9,431 bases of DNA from NCBI GenBank assembly GCA_035317605.1, contig DATHGT010000044.1, positions 1 through 9,431 on the forward strand, written 5' to 3'. Source of the DNA: DATHGT01 sp035317605. GTDB taxonomy: Bacteria; Methylomirabilota; Methylomirabilia; Rokubacteriales; CSP1-6. The position numbers and the translations under genes were made by a program. Shown here one piece after another: positions 1 through 5,821 of this stretch; the stretch's first letter is position 1; every line of letters starts with the position of its first letter. Under the pieces are notes generated by a model. It ran no database searches, had not been told where the DNA came from, and saw only the letters and a list, made by a program, of their open reading frames with translations.

Positions 1-273
1 TTCGACTACCGGGGAGACGTGACCGTCGTGCGTCAGGACGGGGCCGAGATCGTCGGCTACCTCTTCAACCGCAACGCCGAGGTCTCGCGGCGCTTCGTCC
101 AGATGTTCGACCGCGCCGGCGACGGGCCCCTGACCATCCCCTACGGGGAAATCCGCTCGATCCGGTTCACGGGCAAGGACACCGCCGCCGGCAAGTCGTA
201 CGAAGCCTGGCTGAGGCGGAAAACCGAGCGCCCGACCGTGCCCGTCGTATCGGACTCCGCCCGCGAGGCGTGA
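1..273 (+). CDS. Small beta-rich protein, C-terminal 90 residues (5' end outside window)
   Basis: The frame is open from the first base of the window and ends at a TGA, so this is most likely the 3' part of a longer gene. An internal GTG at 19 is a possible start, but the in-frame residues before it (FDYRGD) run smoothly into the next strand, which argues for a start upstream. The visible chain alternates short hydrophobic strands with charged turns (VTVVRQDG, EIVGYLFN, LTIPYGEIRSIRFTG), as in a small SH3-like or Sm-like beta barrel, and ends in a basic tail around AWLRRK. There is no signal peptide or membrane segment in the visible part. Its stop overlaps the hpnG start by 4 bp (GTGA), so it is translated with the hopanoid genes. 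I do not recognise a named family; the barrel fold is an inference from strand pattern only. Confidence 0.7.
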   Translation, partial: FDYRGDVTVVRQDGAEIVGYLFNRNAEVSRRFVQMFDRAGDGPLTIPYGEIRSIRFTGKDTAAGKSYEAWLRRKTERPTVPVVSDSAREA

Positions 274-947
274 GCTCGATCCTCGTCCTCACGGCCGTCG
301 ACGTCGAGGCCCGCGGGCTCGCGCGTCATCTCGGCCTGGCCGCCGTCCCCGAAAGCGCCTGGCCCCACTACCGAGCGGGAGTGCTCGAGGTGGTGTGCGT
401 GGGGCCGCGCGCGGCGCGTCTGGCCGAGCGCTCGGGATGGCGCGCACCGACCCTGGTGATCTCCGCGGGCGCGTGCGGCGCCCTCGCTCCCGACCTCGCG
501 GTGGGCAGCCTCGTCGTCCCCGAGGCAGTGATCGGCCCGAACGGCGCGCGGCTGGCCACCGCTCCGCTGTCGCCGCTCGCGCGCTCGGCGACCGTGCTCA
601 CGCTCGCCGACGTCGTGTACACGCCGGGCGAGAAGGCCCGGCTGTGGATCGAAACCGGGGCCATCGCCGTAGACACGGAATCATCGGTCGTTCTCGAGTG
701 GGCCCGCGCGCTGGGCGTCCCGGCGGCGGTCGTTCGGGCGGTGTCGGACGGTGCGACGTCGGGCGTTCCCTCGGACCTCGCGGCGATCGTCGAGCCGGGC
801 GGTCGGGTCAGTCGGGGGCAGGCGCTGCGCGCGGTGCTCGCGCGCCCGAGCGCGATCGCCGACGCCATCGCCTTGGGCCGCGGCACGGGCGCGGCGTTGA
901 AATCCGTGGCGGGTGCGCTTGCTCGCCTCGCCCGGGCAGGCCGATGA
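270..947 (+). CDS. hpnG: HpnG-like adenosylhopane nucleosidase/phosphorylase
   Basis: This 225-residue protein has the layout of the purine nucleoside phosphorylase/MTA-SAH nucleosidase superfamily. Visible are an N-terminal strand (ILVLTAVDVEA), the glycine-rich segment ISAGACGALAPDLAVG at about 64-79, the ribose-binding motif VDTES at 134-138 (the VDMES/VDMEG position of relatives), and the base-contacting Ser-Asp pair at 159-160. In hopanoid pathways HpnG removes adenine from adenosylhopane, giving the ribosyl(phosphate) hopane that leads to bacteriohopanetetrol. The assignment to HpnG rather than a general MTA/SAH nucleosidase rests mainly on the adjacent hpnA and hpnD. The GTG start is chosen because it makes a GTGA overlap with the preceding gene, the pattern used throughout this operon. 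The last four codons and the stop lie inside or at the edge of the left arm of a palindromic element, so the native C terminus may have been altered. Confidence 0.85.
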   Translation: MSSILVLTAVDVEARGLARHLGLAAVPESAWPHYRAGVLEVVCVGPRAARLAERSGWRAPTLVISAGACGALAPDLAVGSLVVPEAVIGPNGARLATAPLSPLARSATVLTLADVVYTPGEKARLWIETGAIAVDTESSVVLEWARALGVPAAVVRAVSDGATSGVPSDLAAIVEPGGRVSRGQALRAVLARPSAIADAIALGRGTGAALKSVAGALARLARAGR

Positions 948-1059
948 AAAACGGCCATCTCCGTCGTTGCCTCCTCGCTCCTCCCTGCGGCGTATGCGGC
1001 ATACGCCGCAGTCGTCGCTCGTCGGCGCCTAGGATCTGGCCGTTTTTGATCGGCCTGCC
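935..1059. repeat. Nested palindromic intergenic element between hpnG and hpnA
   Basis: Outer arms 935-957 and 1037-1059 are inverted copies of 23 bp with one mismatch (946 against 1048). At the centre, 985-997 and 999-1011 form a perfect 13-bp inverted repeat around a single base at 998. The two symmetry axes fall within 1 bp of each other, so the whole element is one interrupted cruciform. Between the arms, 972-984 (TCCTCGCTCCTCC) and 1012-1024 (TCGTCGCTCGTCG) are direct, not inverted, near copies. The outer arm contains AAAAACGGCCA, which resembles abundant dispersed intergenic palindromes I recall from deltaproteobacterial and related genomes (recollection, not a search). The left arm runs over the end and stop codon of hpnG. 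It could act as a transcript hairpin, an attenuator or simply a mobile REP-like unit. Confidence 0.85.
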
Positions 1060-1093
1060 GGGCATCGGCCGATTGGGCGTGAGTTAGTACGGG

Positions 1094-2110
1094 ATGGACG
1101 TACTGGTGACGGGCGGGACGGGATTTGTCGGCGCGAACGTGGTGCGCGAGCTGCTGGCCGAGGCGGCGACGGTGCGTGTGCTCGCGAGACCGGGCGGTGA
1201 ACGGCTGGCCCTGGCCGGCCTGCCGGTCGAGATCGTCGAGGGAGACTTGCTCGACCCGGTGTCTCTGAAGCGCGCCGCTCAGGGCGTCGAGGTGGTCTTT
1301 CACGTTGCGGCTGACTATCGGTTGTGGGCTCGGGATCCACGCGTGCTCTTTCGCACCAACGTCGAGGGGACGCGGGCGATGCTGAAGGCGGCGGTGGACG
1401 CGGGGGCCAAGCGGATCGTCTACACCTCGACCGTGGGCGCGCTCGGGGTGCCTCACGACGGCACGCCGGGCACCGAGGAGACGCCGGTGTCGCTGGCCGA
1501 CATGGTCGGGCCGTACAAGGCGTCGAAGTTCCTGGCCGAGGAGGTCGCGCGGGAGATGGCTGGGGCGGGGGCGCCGGTCGTCATCGTCAACCCGTCGGCG
1601 CCGGTGGGGCCGTGGGACGTCAAGCCGACGCCCACCGGCCAGATGATCGTCGACTTCATGCGCGGCCGCATGTTCGCGTCGCTCGACACCGGGCTCAACC
1701 TCGTCCACGTGCGCGACGTCGCCCGCGGCCACCTGCTCGCGGCTCGACACGGCCGGATCGGCGAGCGTTACATCCTCGGTCACGCCAACCTGCCGCTGCG
1801 CGAGATCTTCGGTCTGCTCGCCGCGATCACCGGGCGCCGGCCGCCGCGATTGACCATGCCCTACGCGGTGGCATGGCTGGGCGCGGCCTGTCTGGAGGGC
1901 GGGGCGCGGCTCACCGGCCGCGTGCCGCCGGTGCCCCTCGACGCCGTCCGCATGGCGCGCAAGCGGATGTACTTCGATCCGTCCAAGGCCGTGCGCGAGC
2001 TGGGACTGCCGCAGACGGACGTCCGCCAGGCCCTCGAGGACGCGGTCGCCTGGTTCCGCGCGCACCGCTCCGCCGGCAAGGAGCGGCTGGCTCACGTGGG
2101 CTCGGCGTGA
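1094..2110 (+). CDS. hpnA: HpnA, hopanoid-associated sugar epimerase (extended SDR)
   Basis: This 338-residue protein is an extended short-chain dehydrogenase/reductase. A Rossmann GxxGxxG motif sits at 7-13 (GGTGFVG), an acidic turn after strand 3 (VEGDLLD) at 48-54, the catalytic Ser/Thr region YTSTVGALG at 110-118, and the YxxxK pair at Tyr141 and Lys145 (YKASK). The segment VNPSAPVGPWDVKPTPTG at 165-182 is strongly typical of the HpnA subfamily. HpnA is found in hopanoid clusters and is presumed to act on a sugar-type side chain; its exact reaction is not firmly established. The length is normal for the family. The ATG lies within the loop of a small predicted hairpin, and no strong Shine-Dalgarno is visible. 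The gene overlaps hpnD by 4 bp. Confidence 0.9.
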   Translation: MDVLVTGGTGFVGANVVRELLAEAATVRVLARPGGERLALAGLPVEIVEGDLLDPVSLKRAAQGVEVVFHVAADYRLWARDPRVLFRTNVEGTRAMLKAAVDAGAKRIVYTSTVGALGVPHDGTPGTEETPVSLADMVGPYKASKFLAEEVAREMAGAGAPVVIVNPSAPVGPWDVKPTPTGQMIVDFMRGRMFASLDTGLNLVHVRDVARGHLLAARHGRIGERYILGHANLPLREIFGLLAAITGRRPPRLTMPYAVAWLGAACLEGGARLTGRVPPVPLDAVRMARKRMYFDPSKAVRELGLPQTDVRQALEDAVAWFRAHRSAGKERLAHVGSA

Positions 2111-2997
2111 ACGCGAGCGGACTCGTCTCCCAGCTCACCCGGCGCAGCGGGTCGAACTTCTACTACGCCTTTCTCACGCTGCCGCGCCCCCGCCGGGAGG
2201 CGCTCTACGCGGTCTACGCGTTCTGCCGGACCGTCGACGACATCGCCGACGTCGGACAGGAGCGCGGGGTCGACGCGGCGACGCTGCGCCGGCAACTCGA
2301 CGGCTGGCGCGAGGAGATCGCGCGTTGCTACGCGCCGGCCGGCCGGCCCGAGCACGCCATCGCCCAACGGCTGGCCGTCGCGGTGCGGACCTATCCCATC
2401 CCGCGGGAAGCGCTGCTGGCCATCGTGGACGGCGTGGCCATGGACCTCGACGGCGCCGCCTACGAGACGGAGGACGATCTCTATCCCTATTGTTATCGCG
2501 TGGCGTCGGCCGTCGGCCTGGCCGCCATCGAGATCTTCGGGTACACGGACCCGTCCGCCCGGTCGTACGCCACCAACCTCGGCATCGCGCTCCAGCTCAC
2601 CAACATCATCCGCGACGTGGGCAGCGACGCACGCGCCGGCCGCGTGTACGTCCCCCGGCAGGACCTCGGACAGTTCGGCGTCACCGCCGACGACCTCCGC
2701 GCGGGCCGATACAGCGAGGGGTTCGCGTGCCTCATGGCCCACCAGGCCGCGCGGGCGCGACGGTTCTACCGCCAGGCCCGCGAAGCCTTTCCGCGTAAGG
2801 ACGCGCGCTCGCTCATCGCCGCGGAGATCATGGGCCAGATCTACTGGGCGTTGCTCGGCCGCATCGAGGCCGGCCGGTTCCGGGTGCTCGGTCGGCGCGT
2901 GACGGTGCCGGCCCCACGGAAGGTGGCGATCGCGCTGCGCTGCTGGACGGCGGCGCGCCTGGGCGCGGTGGCGTCCTGGCCGGGAATGGCGGCGTGA
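2107..2997 (+). CDS. hpnD: HpnD, presqualene diphosphate synthase
   Basis: The 296-residue product belongs to the squalene/phytoene synthase family. It has the first aspartate-rich motif DDIAD at 44-48 within YAFCRTVDDIAD, and the second motif NIIRDVGSD at 166-174 followed by GRVYVP, the arrangement typical of HpnD rather than HpnC. The C-terminal stretch RRVTVPAPRKVAIAL also fits HpnD. The enzyme condenses two farnesyl diphosphates to presqualene diphosphate, which HpnC and HpnE turn into squalene. The same frame is open far upstream through hpnA, but homology begins just after the GTG at 2107, which makes the GTGA overlap with hpnA, so that start is preferred. Neither hpnC nor hpnE is next to it here, so they must lie elsewhere or be replaced. 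Confidence 0.92.
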   Translation: MNASGLVSQLTRRSGSNFYYAFLTLPRPRREALYAVYAFCRTVDDIADVGQERGVDAATLRRQLDGWREEIARCYAPAGRPEHAIAQRLAVAVRTYPIPREALLAIVDGVAMDLDGAAYETEDDLYPYCYRVASAVGLAAIEIFGYTDPSARSYATNLGIALQLTNIIRDVGSDARAGRVYVPRQDLGQFGVTADDLRAGRYSEGFACLMAHQAARARRFYRQAREAFPRKDARSLIAAEIMGQIYWALLGRIEAGRFRVLGRRVTVPAPRKVAIALRCWTAARLGAVASWPGMAA

Positions 2998-4055
2998 GAG
3001 CCGCGGTCTTCCGGGGCGAGCATCTCGCCGTCGAAGAGTGGCCGCGTCCCTCCGCGGGGCCCGGAGAAATCGTGCTTCGTCTCCGCGGCTGCGGGCTGTG
3101 CGGATCGGACATTCTCAAGATTGGGGGGCCTCGCCCGGGCCCCCCAACCCCCCCGGACGTTCGGGGGGACCCGGCGGAGCCGGGCCGCCCCTCGATCCCG
3201 CTGGTGCTCGGCCACGAGCTGGTCGGCGACGTCGTCGAAGTCGGGAGCGGCGTGAGCGGGTTCGCGGTGGGCGATCGCGCGGTGGCCGCGCACCACGTGC
3301 CGTGCGGGGCGTGTCACTACTGCCGGCGCGGGAGCGCGTCGATGTGCCGCGCGTTCAAGGCCAGCAACCTCGACCCCGGCGGGTTCGCCGAGTACGTGCG
3401 GGTGCCCGCCGACAACGTCCGCTACGCCACGTTCCGGCTGCCGCCCTCGCTCGGCGACGAAACCGCCTCGTTCGTGGAGCCGCTCGCGTGCTGTCATCGC
3501 GCCGTGAGGCGCCTGCGTCCCGAGCGCGGCGACACCGGCGTGGTCGTCGGTCTCGGCTCCATCGGGTGCCTGTTCGTTCAGCTCCTCGCGCAGCGCGGGG
3601 TCACCGTGATCGGCGTCGATCGGCTGCCGGCGCGGACCGCGCTGGCCCGGGGCCTGGGCGCCACCATCGCGGGCGCGCCGGAGCAGCTCGATGCCGCCGC
3701 CCGCGCGCTCTCCGAGGGGCGCGGCGCCGATCACGTGGTCGTCACCGCGGGCGGCACCGCCGTGCTGCCCTGGGTCGCCGACGTCGTGCGTGACGGCGGC
3801 ACCGTCCACTACTTCGCCGGCGGCCGCGGCGAGGCGCTCCCGCTGTCGCTGGAGACGCTCTATCACCGCGAGCTCACCGTGACCAGCACCTATTCATCAT
3901 CACCGGCGGACCTCGCGGCGGCCTTCGACCTGCTCGTCGCCGGGGCCGTCCGCGTGGACGACCTGATCAGTCACCGGCTGCCGCTGGAGCGGCTCGATGA
4001 AGGCGTCGACCTGATGCGTCGCCACGTCGCCCTCAAGGTGTTCGTGACGCCGTGA
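2994..4055 (+). CDS. Zinc-dependent alcohol/polyol dehydrogenase with repeat-encoded loop
   Basis: This is a 353-residue medium-chain dehydrogenase. Catalytic zinc ligands are visible as Cys36 (CGSD), His74-Glu75 (GHE) and Glu162 (VEPLACC); the four structural zinc cysteines are at 104, 107, 110 and 118. The Rossmann motif GLGSIG is at 186-191, and Asp209 at the end of the second strand (VIGVDR) suggests NAD. The EPL motif is like sorbitol and threonine dehydrogenases, so a polyol or sugar-like substrate is plausible. It overlaps hpnD and the next dehydrogenase by 4 bp each, which ties it to hopanoid synthesis; its substrate is not known. The oddity is residues 44-66, rich in Gly, Pro and Arg, encoded by a GC-rich hairpin repeat. 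The stretch between CGSD and GHE is 33 residues here against 19 in the downstream paralogue. All key residues are intact, so it is probably active. Confidence 0.88.
   Translation: MRAAVFRGEHLAVEEWPRPSAGPGEIVLRLRGCGLCGSDILKIGGPRPGPPTPPDVRGDPAEPGRPSIPLVLGHELVGDVVEVGSGVSGFAVGDRAVAAHHVPCGACHYCRRGSASMCRAFKASNLDPGGFAEYVRVPADNVRYATFRLPPSLGDETASFVEPLACCHRAVRRLRPERGDTGVVVGLGSIGCLFVQLLAQRGVTVIGVDRLPARTALARGLGATIAGAPEQLDAAARALSEGRGADHVVVTAGGTAVLPWVADVVRDGGTVHYFAGGRGEALPLSLETLYHRELTVTSTYSSSPADLAAAFDLLVAGAVRVDDLISHRLPLERLDEGVDLMRRHVALKVFVTP
3121..3194. repeat. GC-rich hairpin repeat, copy A, inside a dehydrogenase gene
   Basis: Three hairpins stand in a row. The first has a perfect 10-bp stem, TTGGGGGGCC at 3121-3130 with its complement at 3138-3147, and a 7-base loop TCGCCCG. 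The second pairs CCCCCCG (3149-3155) with CGGGGGG (3162-3168). The third pairs CCCGGC (3170-3175) with GCCGGG (3179-3184). The first hairpin matches the intergenic copy at 5722-5748 in stem length, loop length and most bases. This copy has no stop in the reading frame and keeps the dehydrogenase frame open, giving a Gly/Pro-rich insert. The right boundary near 3194 is approximate, set where the sequence returns to conserved dehydrogenase code (SIPLVLGHE). Confidence 0.8.
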
Positions 4056-5077
4056 GGGCCGTGGTCTTTCACGGGCCCGGCGACCTCCGCCAGGAAGAGG
4101 TGCCGTGGCCGGAGCCGGAGCGGGGCGAGATCGTGGTGACGATCGAGGCCGCGCTGACGTGCGGCACCGACGTCAAGACGCTCCGCCGGGGACACCCGGT
4201 CATGATTCCGCGGGTGCCGACGGTGTTCGGTCACGAGCTGGCGGGGACGGTGAGCGCGGTGGGCGCGGGCGTCCGTCACCTGCGCGAAGGCGACCGCGTC
4301 GTGGCCGCCAACTCGGCGCCGTGCGGCCGCTGCCGACTCTGCCTGGCCGCGCGACCCAACCTCTGCGAGGACCTGCTCTTCGTCAACGGCGCCTACGGCG
4401 AGGCCATCGCGCTGCCGCCCCGCCTCGTCGCCGAGAACGTGGTCCGGCACCGCTCGTCGCTGCCGGCACCGCGCGCGGCCTTCGCTGAACCACTGGCGTG
4501 CGCGCTGCTGGCCATCGAGCGCGGCCGTGTGGAAGGCGGTCAGACCGTGGTGATCTTCGGACACGGTCCGCTCGGGTGCCTCCTCGCCATGGTGGCGGGG
4601 GCCCGCAAGGCGCGCGTGGTGATCGTGGGCAAGGCGGGGTTCCGGTTCCGGACGGTCTCCGCGCTGGGCATCGCCGAGTGCGTGGATGCCTCCGCCACCG
4701 ACGACGTCCTGGCCACCCTGCGCGACACCCTCGGCGAGCACGGCGCGGACGTGACCATCGACGCCACCGGCCGGCCGGAGGTCTGGGCCCAGACCGTGGC
4801 CGCGGTGACCCGCGGAGGCACTGTGATATTCTTCGGGGGCTGCGCGCCGGGTACGACCGTTGCGCTCGACACGCGGCGAGTTCATTACGAGGAGCTGACC
4901 CTGGTGGGAGCCTTCCACCACACTCCGGAAACGATCCGTCGAGCGGTCGAGTTGCTCGATTCCGGCGCGGTGAACCCGGACGGTCTGCTGACGCATCGGA
5001 TGGGGCTCACCGGCGTCGGCGACGCGCTCGATCTGATGTCACGAGGAGAAGCCTTGAAGGTGCTCATCCAGCCATGA
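4052..5077 (+). CDS. Zinc-dependent alcohol/polyol dehydrogenase (second of tandem pair)
   Basis: This 341-residue medium-chain dehydrogenase is a divergent paralogue of the gene before it. Catalytic zinc ligands are Cys37 (CGTD), His61-Glu62 (GHE) and Glu146 (AEPLAC); structural cysteines are at 91, 94, 97 and 105. The Rossmann motif is GHGPLG at 170-175. The residue after the second Rossmann strand is not Asp but Gly193-Lys194 (VIVGKAG), so strict NAD preference is less likely than in the neighbour. The GTG start overlaps the upstream stop by 4 bp, and the gene ends in an ATGA overlap with the acyloxyacyl hydrolase. It lacks the Gly/Pro-rich insert. The substrate is unknown; polyol, sugar or a hopanoid side-chain intermediate are candidates by context. 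Confidence 0.88.
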   Translation: MRAVVFHGPGDLRQEEVPWPEPERGEIVVTIEAALTCGTDVKTLRRGHPVMIPRVPTVFGHELAGTVSAVGAGVRHLREGDRVVAANSAPCGRCRLCLAARPNLCEDLLFVNGAYGEAIALPPRLVAENVVRHRSSLPAPRAAFAEPLACALLAIERGRVEGGQTVVIFGHGPLGCLLAMVAGARKARVVIVGKAGFRFRTVSALGIAECVDASATDDVLATLRDTLGEHGADVTIDATGRPEVWAQTVAAVTRGGTVIFFGGCAPGTTVALDTRRVHYEELTLVGAFHHTPETIRRAVELLDSGAVNPDGLLTHRMGLTGVGDALDLMSRGEALKVLIQP

Positions 5078-5673
5078 GGATCATTCGCGCCCTTACCGCA
5101 GCCGTTGTCGTGCTGGTGGTGGCCTCACCGGCGCTCGCCTTCGATCCGGAGCAGACGTTCAAGCAGGGCGCGTTCGTGCTGTCGCTCGACGGCGGCGGCG
5201 GAGTGCAGAACAACCTCGAGCACAAGGGCCGGCAGACCGAGCTGGACCTCTGGTGGATCCAGGGGCGGGCCTCGCTGCTGCCGTTCGGCACCACCGGCAA
5301 GGACACTTTCGTCTACGGCGCCTTCGAGCTCGGCCTGGAGCCGATCTACCAGCGGTACTTCCACAACGCCGACGGCTACTTCGCCGGACTCGGCCTGGCC
5401 GCTCGCTATCACTTCCTCTCGCTCGGCATCTTCGCGCCGTACATCGAGATGGGAGCCGCCGCCGGCGGGACGAACCTGCGCGTGATCGAGATCGACTCGA
5501 GCTTCGCCTTCCGTCTCTACGGAGGGATCGGGGCCTCGCTCTTCGTCGCCGACAACGCCGCGATCTATGCGGGCTACCGCATGGTCCATCTCTCCAACGG
5601 GAATACCTCACGCCCGAACCGAGGGTTCGAGGCGGACACGGGAGTGGTCGGCGTTTCCTTCTTTTTCCCGTAG
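5074..5673 (+). CDS. pagL: PagL-like acyloxyacyl hydrolase / lipid A 3-O-deacylase
   Basis: The 199-residue product has a clear signal peptide, with a hydrophobic core VVVLVVA and a cleavage site after ASPALA at residue 22. The rest is a series of alternating amphipathic strands ending in VVGVSFFFP, as in a small outer-membrane beta barrel. The PagL catalytic set is present: His172 and Ser174 in MVHLSN, and Glu186 in GFEADT. The H-x-S and S-to-E spacing of 12 residues equals the His126/Ser128/Glu140 spacing known for Pseudomonas PagL. PagL removes the 3-position acyl chain of lipid A in the outer membrane. The frame is open upstream, but the ATG overlapping the dehydrogenase stop (ATGA) begins directly with the signal peptide. 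Its place in a hopanoid operon suggests joint control of outer-membrane lipid composition, which is inference. Confidence 0.85.
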   Translation: MRIIRALTAAVVVLVVASPALAFDPEQTFKQGAFVLSLDGGGGVQNNLEHKGRQTELDLWWIQGRASLLPFGTTGKDTFVYGAFELGLEPIYQRYFHNADGYFAGLGLAARYHFLSLGIFAPYIEMGAAAGGTNLRVIEIDSSFAFRLYGGIGASLFVADNAAIYAGYRMVHLSNGNTSRPNRGFEADTGVVGVSFFFP

Positions 5674-5720
5674 TGGTTTATCGACGGTGGTACGGCTGCG
5701 CCACGAGTTGATTGATTGAA

Positions 5721-5788
5721 GATGGGGGGCCTCGAACGGGCCCCCCATACCTCCCATCTGGTCGGGCCGAGGCGGCCCCTCCGCCATC
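5721..5788. repeat. GC-rich hairpin repeat, copy B, intergenic; possible terminator
   Basis: This copy fills much of the gap after the pagL-like gene. A perfect 10-bp stem, ATGGGGGGCC at 5722-5731 with its complement at 5739-5748, encloses the loop TCGAACG. A second hairpin pairs GGGCC (5764-5768) with GGCCC (5774-5778). The ends carry a 5-bp inverted match, GATGG at 5721 and CCATC at 5784-5788. Compared with copy A, the outermost stem pair is T-A there and A-T here, a compensatory change that keeps the stem. The strong hairpin downstream of a long operon could stop transcription, but no T-run follows it, so a standard intrinsic terminator is not supported. Confidence 0.75.
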
Positions 5789-5810
5789 GAAACTACGAAG
5801 ACAATCTCTG

Positions 5811-5818
5811 AGGGAGGG
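5811..5818 (+). promoter_or_regulatory. Shine-Dalgarno for the cupin gene
   Basis: AGGGAGGG at 5811-5818 is a strong ribosome binding site. Two ATG codons follow, at 5822 and 5828. The first is only 3 bases away, while the second gives a more usual spacing of 9 bases, so translation may really begin at 5828 and shorten the protein by two residues. Confidence 0.65.
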
Positions 5819-5821
5819 TGC

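Noticed and set aside
926..936. CCTCGCCCGGG, an 11-base match to the first hairpin of repeat copy A (3129-3139)
   Set aside because: No matching stem surrounds it and short GC-rich matches are expected by chance here.
368..2095. Long antisense open frame (575 codons) across hpnG and hpnA
   Set aside because: It is rich in Arg, Ala, His and Pro with no recognisable domain, and it lies opposite two clear genes; such frames are usual shadows in GC-rich DNA.
1324..2106. Apparent 5' extension of hpnD by about 260 codons in another frame of hpnA
   Set aside because: The extension is Arg/Gly-rich frame shadow; HpnD homology starts just after the GTG at 2107, which overlaps the hpnA stop.
4498..5073. 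Apparent 5' extension of the pagL-like gene within the second dehydrogenase
   Set aside because: The ATG at 5074 starts directly with a signal peptide; the upstream part is a frame shadow.
5721..5748. Standard rho-independent terminator after the pagL-like gene
   Set aside because: The hairpin is strong but is followed by ATACCTCCC, not a T-run, and the same hairpin occurs inside a coding gene, so a dedicated terminator is not supported.
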